A stretch of 64,000 bases of DNA, from positions 19,361 to 83,360 of the forward strand of contig VWPU01017436.1 of assembly GCA_013398955.1 (NCBI GenBank). Reading direction: 5' to 3'. Each line of letters starts with the position of its first letter. Positions within the stretch are counted from its first letter, which is position 1. The notes under the pieces were generated by a model. The model was given only the letters and a program-made list of their open reading frames with translations, had not been told where the DNA came from and did no database searches. The position numbers and the translations under genes were made by a program. This stretch comes from Callaeas wilsoni (taxonomy: Eukaryota; Chordata; Aves; Passeriformes; Callaeidae). Positions 45,613 through 58,195 of this stretch are shown here, in pieces.

Positions 45613-47463
45613 TGTTTAGAAGAAAACAGCTCAAAACCCCACCTTCACCCACCTCTGGCTTTGTGCTGATGAAATTTTCAGCTTGTTTTTATCTTGCTCT
45701 TTGTCTCCTCTCCAACGCCTAATCTCAGAAATGTTGTTTGACATTGGATGCCAAAACCTACATGTTGAGAATTAAATGAGAGCCACGGAGATCCTAAAAT
45801 TGTATACAATGTTTATCTTGTTCTTGCTGAGCCCAAAACTGTGAAGCTTTTATTTGTACTGCTAAGGATTTAAAAATGGAGAAGAAAGAAGTACAAGTCC
45901 TATAACTACTAGCTAGGTAGTAAAGGAAAAATATTTAGAAGCAAATGTTACATTTCTGTGTTATTATTCTTGAAATCATGTCTCTGGTTTCAGCGCTTGT
46001 ACAAGCCAGGGATCAAGCATTGTGCATCTTTGGTTCCCATGAGGCTGTATGGCATTGGAAAAAGACAAAAGTGTTTCTGGGAACACTGATCAATATAGGG
46101 TTGCTCTGGATAGGACTGGAAACGTTTCATTCTGTATACTCCCATTTAGATGACCTGCCACATGGGTGCTCTCCAGAGCATTACCAGTACTGATTATCCA
46201 GTTTTCCTTGATCTTAAAGTAGTTAGAGACCTTCTCAGTTTTGAATGAGGAAGAGCAGCATTATTTGAATTTGCTTTAGGAAGACCACTGCTAAACAAAA
46301 GCATGCTGAGAATAAAGCAGAAAAACCCAGGGACATTACTTGAGGGAAGAAATAAAAAGTGGGGCAGAACAAAGAATAGACCCTTTGGGAAACTGGTGCA
46401 GTCATACTTTGTTTGGATTTTCTTGAGAGAAAATGTCTAGAAAATGGAGAGAGCCTTTTTTGTTTGTTTGTTTGTTTGAATGTTACCAAATCTAAACTCT
46501 AGTTTGCCTGTGGAGACCCAAAGACGTTATTTTTCCCTGAGCATTTTCGTACTTCTGAGAAATGACCAGTCTTCAGAAGCACAGAATTTTGTGGTCAGAC
46601 TTTATAGCTCCAGTCCTACAAAGGGGCTCAAAGGGATCAGAATAATAATTGATTTCTAGCTGCAACATTTTAATGTTTTAATCACAGACCAATAATTGTT
46701 TCTTTTTATTTCATTTCACAGACCAATAATTATTTCTTTTTATTTCATTCCACAATGCTGCCTGAAATGCCTCCAAATGTTGCCTAATACTGAAAACCAG
46801 ACTGAAATTATGCTCTCTATATGGTATTTTTATATGACTAAGAAAATTCCGTCATAAACATATCTAATTCTCTAAGATACAGAGCAGTGCTTCCAACAGT
46901 CTCTTCCATCTCAGTCTTGCTCTTCAGATTTAGAGATTTTTTTCTGCTATGATGTAGAATATATGATCACATCAAGATGAGGGGATTTCCTGTCTAGTAG
47001 ATGCTGTATATAGCAGCAGCATTTGCCAAGTTTTACCTGTGGAAGCATTGATGCCTTCAAAAGACTCACTGGAGCTCAGTGTTCCTTGTAATAGAAGACA
47101 ATACAAGGGGATTTATTCCAAGTATGGATGATAAATGTAATTTGCAGAATAAGGCATCGGTTTTTAGTGTAGGAATATGTATTTGTGGTGTCTCCACCTT
47201 GTACAATTCAGGACCATTTAAATATATGAAAATTAAATCGTTGCATGTTCTTTACTCAAGTGCCAATAAGTTTGCATTTTTTTGAAAAGACATTTCCTCT
47301 CCTTTCTGGCAGTGCAAATTCACCAGCTCCTACTCTGTTTCTGCTGTCTGCAAGTCTGGATTTCTCCCAGTTACTTAGCAGGTTTTTGAAAGCAGCAAGG
47401 ACATTCTCTCCAAATAACTCCATTCTTCATTCTAACTCATTTCTTTCTTGAAATGCTTTATAA
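45613..47463. other. simple repeats only
   Basis: AT-rich. Holds (TTTG)5 at 46458-46478 and a 34-bp tandem duplication at 46683-46750. Open frames lack support. Confidence 0.4.
46683..46750 (+). repeat. tandem duplication, 34 bp x 2
   Basis: Two adjacent copies of a 34-base unit beginning CACAGACCAATAATTRTTTC differ at two positions, and a third copy starts (CACA) but does not continue. A recent local slippage or duplication event. Confidence 0.85.
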
Positions 47464-48386
47464 AGTAAAACCTCATGCCTTGCCAGGGTTTCCAGTGCCT
47501 CACAAGCGGCAGATTTCAGAAATGAGTGCTCAATCTGGTACGTACCAAAATGCCCAAAGCAGGTGTCGGCAGCCAGCTGGTGCAGAACCTGGAAGTGTGG
47601 TGCTGCCTCCTCCTGCCTCCTGTTGCACTGGGTGAGCACGGCCGGGCTGACACCTGTGAGCAGAGACCAAGGTCTGCCCATGCACGACGTGACTGCCTCC
47701 AGTGGACCCACTGCGGGACACGGCTGAGCCCAGGAACACTGGTGGTGCCTCTGGGAAAATGTGCTCAAGAAAGGGCAGAAAATACTGGACAGGCGGAGGA
47801 GGAGGCGAAAGAATGTGAGAAACAACTGGATTCAAAAACAAGGCTGGAGGAGAATGTGCTCCAGGCACCAGAACAGATACCATAGCCCAGGGAGAGACCG
47901 TGTCAGAGCAGAATTCCTTGACAAGGACTGTAGCCAAAGGAATGCCATGCCAGAGCAGAGGGAAGATGTCAGGAGGAGAGAGTAGCAGATAGGAGCTGCT
48001 GTGTACTGACCGTAATCGTCCATCCTCATCTACACCCAAACCTCCTGGTGTTGGTAGAGGAGGCAAGAGAGAAGAAAAAAGGTTGATTTTGGGACGGGTG
48101 GGCGGAGGAAAGGTGTTATTTCAATATTTGTCTTTTTGTTTCCTGCCGCCCTAATCAGCAGGCAACAAATTAAGTTAATTTTCACCAAGATGAGTTTGTA
48201 ACAATCAGTGATCTCCCTGTTTTTATCTCACCCCACAAGCTTTTTTATTCTTGCTCTTCCTACTTATACTCCCTGTTAAATAAGTTCAGTTGTGGGGACA
48301 GGAACAAGCCAGGAGGGGTGAACATCTCACGGAGAGAATGAGCATCTGTGTGGGAGTTTGGCTGTTCGTCAAAGCTGACCCACCAC
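47464..48386 (+). mobile_element. avian interspersed repeat, probably retroviral-derived, family unnamed
   Basis: I recognise this roughly 920-base block from memory as a dispersed bird repeat. Typical strings are GTGTGGTGCTGCCTCCTCC, AAGGGCAGAAAATACTGGAC, AGGTGTTATTTCAATATTTG, CAGGCAACAAATTAAGTTAA, GTGATCTCCCTGTTTTTATC and GCTGACCCACCACA. It is more G+C-rich than its flanks. Overlapping open frames on both strands (up to 178 codons) lie inside it and are by-products, not genes. An endogenous-retrovirus origin is my best guess; boundaries are approximate. Confidence 0.5.
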
Positions 48387-50623
48387 ACTTGTTCATGAAG
48401 ACTGATCTCCCTTTCAGTTCTGGAAAGCCTGGAGTTTCAATGTAGCTTATGGTCCAAACGATGTTACCTAGAGAAAGCCATAAGCTTGCCACTACTCTGT
48501 GACAATATAACAGCTGTTTGCAGCATAAGTTCCTGCCATAGTGATGCAAAGGCTGATTTTGCAGTTATATTTCTAGGAAAAAGGTTTTTTGGTGTCTTAT
48601 GAGGTGTTAGGGCACACAGATCTCTTAACGGCAATGAAAATGCTGATTCAGGGGATACAGTGCCTTGATGGAGACATATTTATAAAGACGTGGACTGGGC
48701 CTGTGTCCTGCCCTTGTGATCCAGGTTTTACAAAGAAGATGAAGTCACAATGTTGCCCCAGATTATGAGGTAGTTGCAATGTGTGATTGGTGCAATTTGG
48801 GGGTGGGCCAAGGGAAGAGGAGGACCCTTCAAGTAGACTTCCAGTGTACGTCTAATTGATTCTTCTCAAAGATGTAAGATTTCTTCATTTGTAGGCCATT
48901 TTAAAACCCGTGTGTGTGCATACACAGACACTCTATATATGCACACGGGATGCATATTTAACAGAAAGGGCTAACAGCCACTGTGTCACACAATATAACA
49001 TAAAAACTGTAAATCTACACAGCCCTTGGAAAGTGGGGAGGCGTCTCAACAGGAATTTATGGGCTTTGAAGGAGGAACTGTTTGTCTGTCACTGGTGCTT
49101 CATATAGTCATAATCTTCCTGACTGGACATAAAAATCCATGAGTGACTTTGGTAAATGGTAAAGTTGCTTCTATGGCAGTATCTTTGTATTGCCATCCTA
49201 GCAAATTAATCTGGGTAGCTTTAGTAGCACAGTGTTTCTTTATGGCCACTGCTAAGAAAAAGAAAGATCATTTTATGTGGTCAAGATTAAATTTAGACTG
49301 TTCATTATTAGTGAAAACAGAAGATTTGATACATTGGGGAGATTGTATTCTGCTTGCAATAGGTAAATTTTAAATCTAGAGTTTATAAATTGTACCGATA
49401 TCCCATTATTTAACATCCATTATTCTAGTTATCTCTTTTTGGTAGCTTTGCCTATTTCAGTTGCCAGATTTGAACAGTGACATGCAGAAATACTTGTTTC
49501 TCCAAAGGCACAACCAATCTTGTTCAATTGTTCAGACTTTTGTCCCCCAAATGACACTAACGTTCTTTCCTCAAGATTTATCAGTGCAGAAGGCCAAATG
49601 AAGTGAGTTAATAAACTATCAGGTATTGCATAATTCATATCCTTCTATATTATATTGCTTGTTTAATACTAATCTGTTCTCATTCTTGTCTTTTCTAGTT
49701 CATGTATCCCTAGCTGCACTCATATTTCAGAGAAATACAAAAAGGTTTAGTCATTTAGGGTTTAGCAAAATTAGGTACCTAAGTCCTAAAGTGTAGTTTT
49801 CAGACATTTCCAAGCCTCCTTTGGGACCCAAATGAGGAGTGTGCTTGTGGGCTATAGAATTTTCATCATATCTGTCAGTCTTTATGTCTGCAAGACAGCA
49901 GCTGGTACCTAAAATTCTGGAAATAGTGGTCGTTGACACCCTTGCATGAACAATTGGGTAAAAGAGGGCCAGTGACATCCTGTCCCCATGTATGTAGAGT
50001 TGGTTGGTGGTTATGAAATTCATCTATGGGAAATGAGAGACCTGGCATGAGCCAGCCAGCCATTTCCTTCTCTGCCTCTTGCTCTAATGATGCTAAAGTG
50101 GAAATGGCTCTTCCCATCTCTGCAAAAACACTGCTGGTTTCTTTTGCTCATGAGAACAGTGACAGCTCTGGTCCAACAATGTGGCTTCCGACAGGCTAAA
50201 AGTCTTTCTCCCCCTAAACATCTGGAAAACTCCAGTAGCTTTAGGAGCATAGGTGTGTGGGTTTGAATCTTCTCTGATGCCAGGTGTGCAGAAGTCCTGC
50301 CAGCAGCGCAGCCAGCATGCTCAGGCAGTGATATTACTGTACAAAGAGTGGAGGCTGTTGCTGCTCCCAGGCAATGTCTGAAATGGCTCCTGCTCTGTTT
50401 TAGAAATAATCTGTTGTGATCTAGAAAACCTGTAAATCCCAGACTGATAGAGGTATTTAAGTCCTGACAAAGACTAGGCCTGAAGACAGAATTTCCTTGC
50501 TGTGTAGCTTACATGTGACACTCAAATGCTCTGACTGCTGTTCCGAAATTAATTCTGTTCTGGCAGGCTTTTTCTATAATTTAAAACTACAGATCCCTCT
50601 GCAGGTGCCTGAGAGGAGGTTGC
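48387..50623. other. no firm feature
   Basis: AT-rich. A GTGTGTGTGCATACAC/CTATATATGCACAC region near 48910-48945 can fold imperfectly. Minus-strand frames at 49751-50250 are open without splice context. Confidence 0.3.
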
Positions 50624-50791
50624 ACATCACAGAATCACAGAACCATCAGACTGGTTGAGATTGAGAAGGAGATGAGCTCTGGAGATCATCTGGTCCCACT
50701 TAAGCAGGGCCAAATGCAGGCAGTTGCCCCAGACCACCTTCAGATTGCTTTTGAATATCTCCGGGAAGGGAGATGCCACAACCTTCCTCAC
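50624..50791 (-). mobile_element. CR1 LINE fragment, 3' end
   Basis: Antisense CR1. The terminal repeat (ATCACAGAATCACAGAACCA) is followed by a diverged GGTTGAGATTGAGAAGGAGA, then ATCATCTGGTCCCACTTAAG, TTGAATATCTCCGGGAAGGG and GATGCCACAACCTTCC. About 170 bp, old and 5'-truncated. Confidence 0.82.
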
Positions 50792-53700
50792 TTGTAACTC
50801 TTCTGAATAGAGTGCCTTCTTTCCATGAACAGACTACTGAAAAAATGGCAGTATCTGCAAAGAGCCGATCATCTGTGAGAAAGAACATGTTTCCTACCAA
50901 GGCTGAGACCTGACAAAGCAGCCACAGAGTAAATTTGGTGAATGGAGAAACGGGTGAGAGAGGTACTTCTTGTCTGCCTGCAACCAGGCAGGTTCCCAAT
51001 CCAGAAAGGTGTTTAACACACCCGACATGCAACTTGCATGAACATAAAGTTACATCGTCACCTTTGAGAAGTAGGTCCCAGATTGGTTGCATACTTTTTG
51101 TGTCAAATTGTACGTTTGGGTTAAATCTGGTAAAAATTAATCAGGATCAAAAGAGCTAGTTATTCACTTTCCCTACTAAAGTGTGGTAATGATTAACAGC
51201 TACAGATTGTTTTACTCCTTTTTAGAAATTGGTTCTGCTCTCTCTGCCTTGATTCACTCTGAAGGACCTACTTGCATTTTAAACTGGGGAAGGCCAGAGA
51301 GCAGATGCTGTCAGCTCTGAAGGCTGTTGTTATTGCATATGAATGTACTTTGAGAAACTTGTGGTTGCTATTAGCCTCAAACCACTGAGGTTTTGTTTGG
51401 TTTTGTTTTTTTTCCCCTGACATTTTCTGTAAATCTATTTGTACATTTTTTTCCTTGTATTTTAGGTTTGCATGGCAGCTGGTTTGATGTATGCTTAAGA
51501 GTTTCTCTCCCTCTCAGCAGGGGCCTAGTGACAGCTTCCATCTAGGATTTAGTTGGTTGGAAATGCTATTGCCATATAAGATATTGACAGCTATCAAAAA
51601 ATCCCCTGGAGAGCTAAATCTGTATAGATGCTCTTGGTCCACTATGTACTGCTGTGAGTGTTGTGGACAAACAGGTGTAGATTACAAGCTGTGGTAATAA
51701 ATGGCTATAAATCATATCATCAAGAGAATGGACTCTGATATCCAGATGTGTTGGTGATTTACTGCTTTCCCAGACTCCGTGAGAAAGAGGTGCTCGAAAA
51801 GGATCAAGGTTTCTTGATTTTATATCACAAGTATACTATATGCTAGCTTTAAAAATATCACCCTCTTCCATTGTTAAAACAAGTTATATTTCCTGTCTAC
51901 TTTAGCAAAAATGAGGTAAGTTGGTTGGCTTAAGTGATGGTGGCACTTAATGCTGTTCAGCAACCGAGAATAAATCTAATGCTGATAGCTGACTGCTTGA
52001 CGACTCAAGAGAAATCTTGTTTATTGGACCGTAACACAAAACTTTGAAGAAACAAAAAATATAGAGTTGTGGCTTATCTTAACCCACTCTCAGTGATTCA
52101 TCAGGAGAGTTGGGATTTAGAAACTTTCATGTCAGTAATCAAATACGAGGCAAACCCTCCCTTACTGGGTGGCTGGCAACTTCACGCCCTGTTTTACAAA
52201 ACCGTTTTAAATTCAAGTTTATCTCTTCTAAAGCATGTTAAGCCTGAATCATTAATTTTTACAACTCACTCATCAACTCTTGCTTTGTTCTATTTTGAAA
52301 TGGAAGAAATAGCTCAAGCTTTGATAATTGTTCTCTGATTATTTTATTTTCTGAAATTGGAAAGTGTATTTTTTTTCTCTGGCTTTTTGTTTGAATTATC
52401 TGCTAGGCATACTCTGCGGACTTCACCACGTGGAGATCTTAAAGCCCTGAAATGTGATAAAAATATAATCTTAAACTTCATTTGCATATTCTCTATCATT
52501 GCTTTCACATAAGGCTCAAAACAATACTTATTCCCACCAGGCCTCCAAAATCATGCTTACATGGGACCTACTAACAAAGTGCCTCATATTCCTATAGTGT
52601 CTGTTTCTTAGACCTTTCCTTCCTTGGAGTGAACTTCATCCCATTTAACACACCTCCAGTGTTGTTCCCTGAGCACTGAGAAAGACCTTTGAGGGAAACA
52701 GTTTTGTGGATAATCTGTGCTTTAGATGTCCCACTGTGACTGTCCCTCATCTGGTATTTGTTGTAATTGCATCTCTGTTGTGAGATGGTCAACCCGCACA
52801 GAGCCAGATGGTTGAAGTATCTGTGATTCAAACCACAGTTTTCTTCCAAATTCTGCTATTTGTCTTCTGTCTGTACATTTAGGTTTAAAAAAAAATTGTC
52901 TGCTAACCAGAAGGGACCTCTGGTATCCAGGCAGAATCTCAAGAGATCTCAGGACGGAAGACAGTAATCATTAGTTAATGAGCTGATGACCAACTGATAG
53001 TCTTATGATGATAAATGCTACTCGGATAACAATTTTTTGTCTCCTGACATTAATCTCACATACTTGTAATTGGTAACTTGTGCTGAATGTCCCATTTACA
53101 TCAAACCAGGTAAACGTGGTAGATTATGAAAGTGTAAGGAAAAATGATTCATTACGTTGCATGTGGTCCTAAGAGAAATGTCCTCAAGAGAAGCTGTACC
53201 AAAAGGAAAGGAGGATTTGTGCATTGGTGTAGTCTGAGAAGTTTTACACAAGTGATTTATTTCAAATCTATAGGGATCTAGGTAATATTGATTGCCATCA
53301 CCATGGATGGGGCGTAGAGCAGCAGAGATCGAATAGGAATTCTTGAGGAGATAGGCAGGTGGAAGATGGAGCTCTGTCCCTCACTTCCTGGGTAGGGGCT
53401 CCTGGCTGTTCCAGAAACACACATTATGAAGAAAAAGATGTAACAAACTGATGTCCCTGGAAGCTGGGGCCCCATGAGCTATGTAGGGATTGATTTCAGG
53501 GTGCAGTCTGCTGACAGGTCAAGTTCATCTAAGTCTGTGCGCTGCCTCTGAACCAGCCACTGCTGCCCTTTGTCTGCCTACCTTTGTGTGCTCCTTTCCC
53601 TCTGCCAGCACTGACTTACAGGCAGCTGTGCAGTGACCTGAATCTGTTTTCAGTCAGCAACCTTATTTTTCAGGATTAATTTTCAGTTGTGCATTCAGCA

Positions 53701-54139
53701 TGTGAGTCTGGGCAGCCAGATGTTTGTGTGCCTCCGGCACAGGGCATGAACAAGTGGCTGGGGACAGCTCTACTCCTTCTGATGAGAATGTGGGTTTAGA
53801 TCATCCTCATCCAGTTGTGAAAGTGCATCAGGAGTGGATAGACAGATGTGCTGGACTGAGGAGCTTGACAGGTAATGAACATGTTTGTTTGGATCTGCTT
53901 TGTTAACTTCGGCAGCCCTGCTCATTGTGAGAACTCTTGTGTGGGAGAAGGAGAGGGAACAGATAGTACCACTCAAAATAGCCCGTACATATTAAGACTG
54001 TAAGCAGTATTTATACTCCCCTGAACACCTCTCCTATACTGCTGGAAAGCTTTTTTCTCTCAACAAGCTTTGCTATGTAGTACTTTTTAATTGTTTTTAC
54101 TGTTGTCAGGGGAAAGGCAAGACTTGGGCCACTCTAATA
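50792..54139. other. no firm feature
   Basis: AT-rich, no repeat recognised. An 89-codon plus-strand opening at 52069-52338 (no ATG; starts at GTG) reads protein-like but lacks splice sites. Confidence 0.3.
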
Positions 54140-54295
54140 ACAAGCTTTAGTTATAATTATTATGAGTGAATTTAAGCAAATCGTGATTAAGCTTTGATTA
54201 GTCTCCTTATGTGATATTTTTAATAGGCTTTTGTACTTAGCATTTTAGCTTTCTTCTTAACTTGCTAATTTAAAGAGAAAAAGTTGCATCTGTAA
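54140..54295. promoter_or_regulatory. candidate conserved non-coding block
   Basis: TTATAATTATTATGAGTGAA, CGTGATTAAGCTTTGATTAG and GCTAATTTAAAG within 150 repeat-free bases. Homeodomain-like core density only; conservation is untested. Confidence 0.2.
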
Positions 54296-57200
54296 GCATT
54301 GGAATGTCTCCGCTGTTCTTTGCCATGCTTCTCCACCAAAGCTCACTGAAGCTGATGCTGTTGAAGTTGGGGCTTTTTTTTTGCTTCTCTGTCTTTAAGT
54401 CCAAATGCTATTTGCTGGGGAACGTGTCATCATCAGACCCTTGAAACAGAAGCATTTTCTTACCATCTTTGTCCTGTCTCTCCATGTGTGCGCACATGGC
54501 CAAGTGGGGTAGTTTGCATGGCTGTGCATTCTTCACTAAAAAACAAGTGATGATGGATTTGAAGTGTTTTGGAAAGTGTGTACTCACAAATGGGCTGCAT
54601 GCATTATTAACCTTGCTTTAGTGACTGGTGCTCCGAGCTAGAAGCAGCCGTGAGCGTGTCAGGGAGAAGCGATGTTTGACTCCAGTGTACTGAGTTGTGT
54701 GTGCTGAACACCCTGGGAAGTGGGTAAGGGAAAAGTAACTGTGACTCTGCCTTTGCCGGGACTTCACCCTGAAATAAAGAGCAAACCCACATTTAAATTT
54801 GATTTTCCCATATGTTCTTATGTTCCCTTCATTTCAACACATGTGGCTGTGTCTGGAGCAGGCGCAAGACTGCAGTTAGAGGTTCTGCAGAGGAAATGGT
54901 GTGTGGAAGGGCTGATGGGCCACATCAGTACCTGCCTTGTTTAATAGGGGATGGCCAGAAGGCTTTCGTGTGGTGATGTATACACCCAAGCAGATCTACA
55001 TGAAACTAGATGGCCAGTCACCAGGGCTAAAATACTTACATTTAGATCATTCTGGAATGCCTGACTTTCAGGCATGAATCCAGAAGTTTCTTTCAGTAAA
55101 AAGATTTTTCTCCAGTAAGCATTATAAATGTCTTAATTTCTACTATCTACTAAAAAAAAAAAAAAGATGAAGAGAAAAAAAGAAAATTAAATGAAAGATT
55201 TGTTTAAAATGAAACTATTCATGAATTTGATGAAGTTGGAAACTGCACATCTTAATTTGCTGTTTTTATGAGTATTTGGGATCCTTCAACTGTGAGCTTA
55301 GTATTTCGAATTTAAAAACTAACTGAAATTGAAGAGTAAAAGAAAAAATGCTCAGGTTTGAAATGCTGCGTGCAACATGATTTGAACAATGCAGTGGTAA
55401 TGCTTGTCATTATAACTTTTTATACTACAAAAACAAGCAGTCTTGAATTGGTCTGTGAAGGCTGCAAATGAACCAAAAGACGTCCTTCCTTACACAGCAT
55501 CTGGCCAACAGTGAAAATCACTGTTACAGAAGGCTTTATTTGCAAAGGCTTATCTATGCCAAAACATAGAAAAAGTAAAAGGAGAAAAATCCTTTGCCTG
55601 CTAAGCAGTAGATCATATTTTTGTTTGAGGATGTGCCCAAACTTCAGGCTGTTTGAAGCAGGGAAGTTGCACTGGGGGAGGTATCCTGACATGCTTGCCC
55701 AGTACTTGTTCTGTATCAGAGGCATCTGCTGCTCGTTGCTGTGGGAGTCTGGATGTGAAGTAGACAGCTCCTCTGTCACATTCAGAGGGACTGTTCATGT
55801 TAAATATAGCTGTTCCAACAAGAGGTTACAAACCTAGCTAACGTTGCTCTTATGCTGCAGGCTTTAAAAGCGATGACTCCCAAAATGTGTCCTCCCTCAG
55901 AAGCTGTTTGATAGAAGAAGAAAGCAATTTTTCTGTGGCTGTTTGTAATGCTGCTGTGACTGGTAGAATTTGTTACTGACTGTCCTTGTCCTGCAAAAAT
56001 TTTGCAGTTGAAGTTTGTCAGAAAAATTTCAGTCAGCTGAGGACCAGAGAGATTATAGGATGTGGTGTTACTGCCGTGCAGCACTGCTAGTTTTGGTTTC
56101 CCTTTTCAAGGTTAAGGATGAAATGCAAATGTGGAAGTAGCTTGTGGATGGGAGATAAAGCTTTGAAAAACAAGGAGTTGAAGAAAGTATTTGCACTGAA
56201 GAGACAAGGCTGTAATGAGGGCAGGATGGGACTGAGAGTTGCTGGCTTTTTAGATCAACAGGAGAGTTTGTTCCAGAACACAGACTAACAACAACAAAAC
56301 TGTCAAATCTGAAGCTGTGCTTGGTTTATAAAGTGGCAGAAAACAGCTGAGAGGCAAGAGAACTGCATTCATTGAGGCAGGCTCATTATGGAAAGGAAAT
56401 AAAAGATGAAGTAAGCCACTGCTGATTCTCATTGCTTTGGTTGATTCAAAATCCAAGATCTCCACAGTTTATGTGCCTTAATCTTGCCCTCCCCTTTCCT
56501 TCATGCCTCTTGAGATCAACGTTGAATGTACTAGGCAAAGATTTTATTTAGATTCCTCCTGAGATTGAAATGTGTTGACAAGCTGTATGTGTCAAGGATG
56601 CTTACATATGCTGTTGCCTAATAATACCACCAGCTCAGAAACACCGCAAAGCTTTTTTGTAAGGCTTGCAGCTCACATAGAAGACTTGAATGACACTGCT
56701 CACTGGAAAATTGTTGGCATCTCTCCTCAAGATCAACTAGCTTCCTGTGATACAGCCGAACTTGAACCACAGCACATATTTCCAAAACAATTTACAGACA
56801 GATTTGGGTGTTTATTCTTGTATTTAAGAACATCTTTTCCTTTTCTCTTGCATATTTGCTTTTCTCTTTATGTTTTATTTTTTAAAGATAGGATGGTATT
56901 TTCATAAAAGAAATGCTTGCTCTGCAAATTTTGTTCTTTTTTTTTTTTGTTTTGATTTTTTTTTTTCAATTTAGAACTACTGTGCAGAAAGGGACCAGAA
57001 GTCCAGCCAGAATCACTGTCACCAAAGCAGCCTGGAAGTGAAGAAGGAGATAGACTCCAGTAGATAAACTCACTGCTTTTACTGTTTCAGTCTGCACACT
57101 GGCTTGTGCTTGCCAATTACGTGAGTGGAAGTAAGGGAAAGCAACTTTCCCTTGACTTTTTTGGAAGTCAAGACTGATTGGTGCAATTTGTAATTAAATG

Positions 57201-57596
57201 CATTATCCCTTAATTGCAAACAGCATGGAAAAGGCTTGAATTAATGGGGAAAGGGATTCTTTAAATGTCTTTGACCCCAGACCTTTAAGTTGCACTGTGG
57301 GCACAGGGGCCCTCCACTGTGCAAAGCTTTGCAGGGCTGGGGCCCTCCTTTTACATCCCCTGCAGCATTTTTTGTCTTTATTTCAGTGAGATATGTGAAA
57401 CCTGATCCTATGGCCAAACAGATCCAGCATTTTTGTTGGTTCCTGCCCCTGGCAATGGCTGTTGGAAGCAGTGATGGAATATCTCTGCTTCAGAGTGCTT
57501 GGGGTACTGGTGGTGCTGCCAGACCAGCACTCCCTTGGCCTTTCTAGGGCATTAGGCCAGGTGCTGCTTTTGGGGCACTGCCAAAAGCCCTTTCTG
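54296..57596. other. no firm feature
   Basis: Holds an A14 run at 55152-55165 and T-rich tracts near 56930-56970. Openings of 108-119 codons at 55420-55837 overlap on opposite strands, and one of 111 codons lies at 56572-56907; none has splice or homology support. Confidence 0.3.
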
Positions 57597-57750
57597 AAAA
57601 TCACAGGATCATTTAGGTTCGAAAAGACCTCTGAGACAATCACATCCAATCTCTGAGTGATCACCTCCTTGTCAACTGGACCATGGCAAGAAGTGCCACA
57701 CACAGTCATTTCTTGAACGCTTTTAGAAGGGAACGAAGTACTTCAAATCA
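57597..57750 (-). mobile_element. CR1 LINE fragment, 3' end
   Basis: Antisense CR1 of the subtype with ATCATTTAGGTTCGAAAAGACCTCTGAG. It continues through a diverged CCAATCTCTGAGTGATCACC and GAAGTGCCACACACAGTCAT to about 57750. Confidence 0.75.
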
Positions 57751-58014
57751 CCCCAGTACTCTTGTTTTTGTTTTTTAATTTTTTTAAAAAATTATTATTA
57801 TTCAGTTCCTTTTCTTTCTCAGTGAAGACAGTTAAAAGGCTAAAGTTTTGGATGAGACTGCTCTGAGATGCGTTGTCACCCACATATTGCGTCCTTGACT
57901 CCATATGCTCTGGTTTAGAAAAATCCTAGTATGGCTGTGGCTTGAGATTAAGAAGGACCCGATGCATGTGTCTCATCATCAAAATGGGATTGACGTAAGA
58001 AAAAGCAATCTTTA
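57751..58014. other. no identifiable feature
   Basis: A/T-rich tract at 57774-57802, otherwise unremarkable. Confidence 0.3.
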
Positions 58015-58195
58015 AATGAGCACAAAATAATTTCTTTTGTCAAATTATTAATCAATTTATAGCAGCATTATGTAACATCAAGATATATATTTGGCCTTGA
58101 GGAAAACAAACATTAAATGATGTCTGACTGCAGCTGTGTTTTGATGTGCCTTTTTCATTTACTCCACTCTGCTGTTCAATAATTTAAAAAACGAA
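58015..58195. promoter_or_regulatory. candidate conserved non-coding block
   Basis: GTCAAATTATTAATCAATTT, AACATTAAATGATGTCTGAC and TTCAATAATTT in non-repetitive sequence. Enhancer-like composition; conservation is untested. Confidence 0.2.

Noticed and set aside
47530..48066. 178-codon minus-strand frame and overlapping 119- and 132-codon frames
   Set aside because: All fall in the dispersed repeat at 47464-48386 and read in conflicting strands and frames.
53743..53796. Short ATG frame with hydrophobic start (MNKWLGTALLLLMRMW)
   Set aside because: Only 17 codons before a stop, with a poor donor; too short to support.
55420..55837. Overlapping 119- and 108-codon frames on opposite strands
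   Set aside because: Mutually overlapping, Lys/Ser/Leu-rich, no splice sites, no polyadenylation signal in place.
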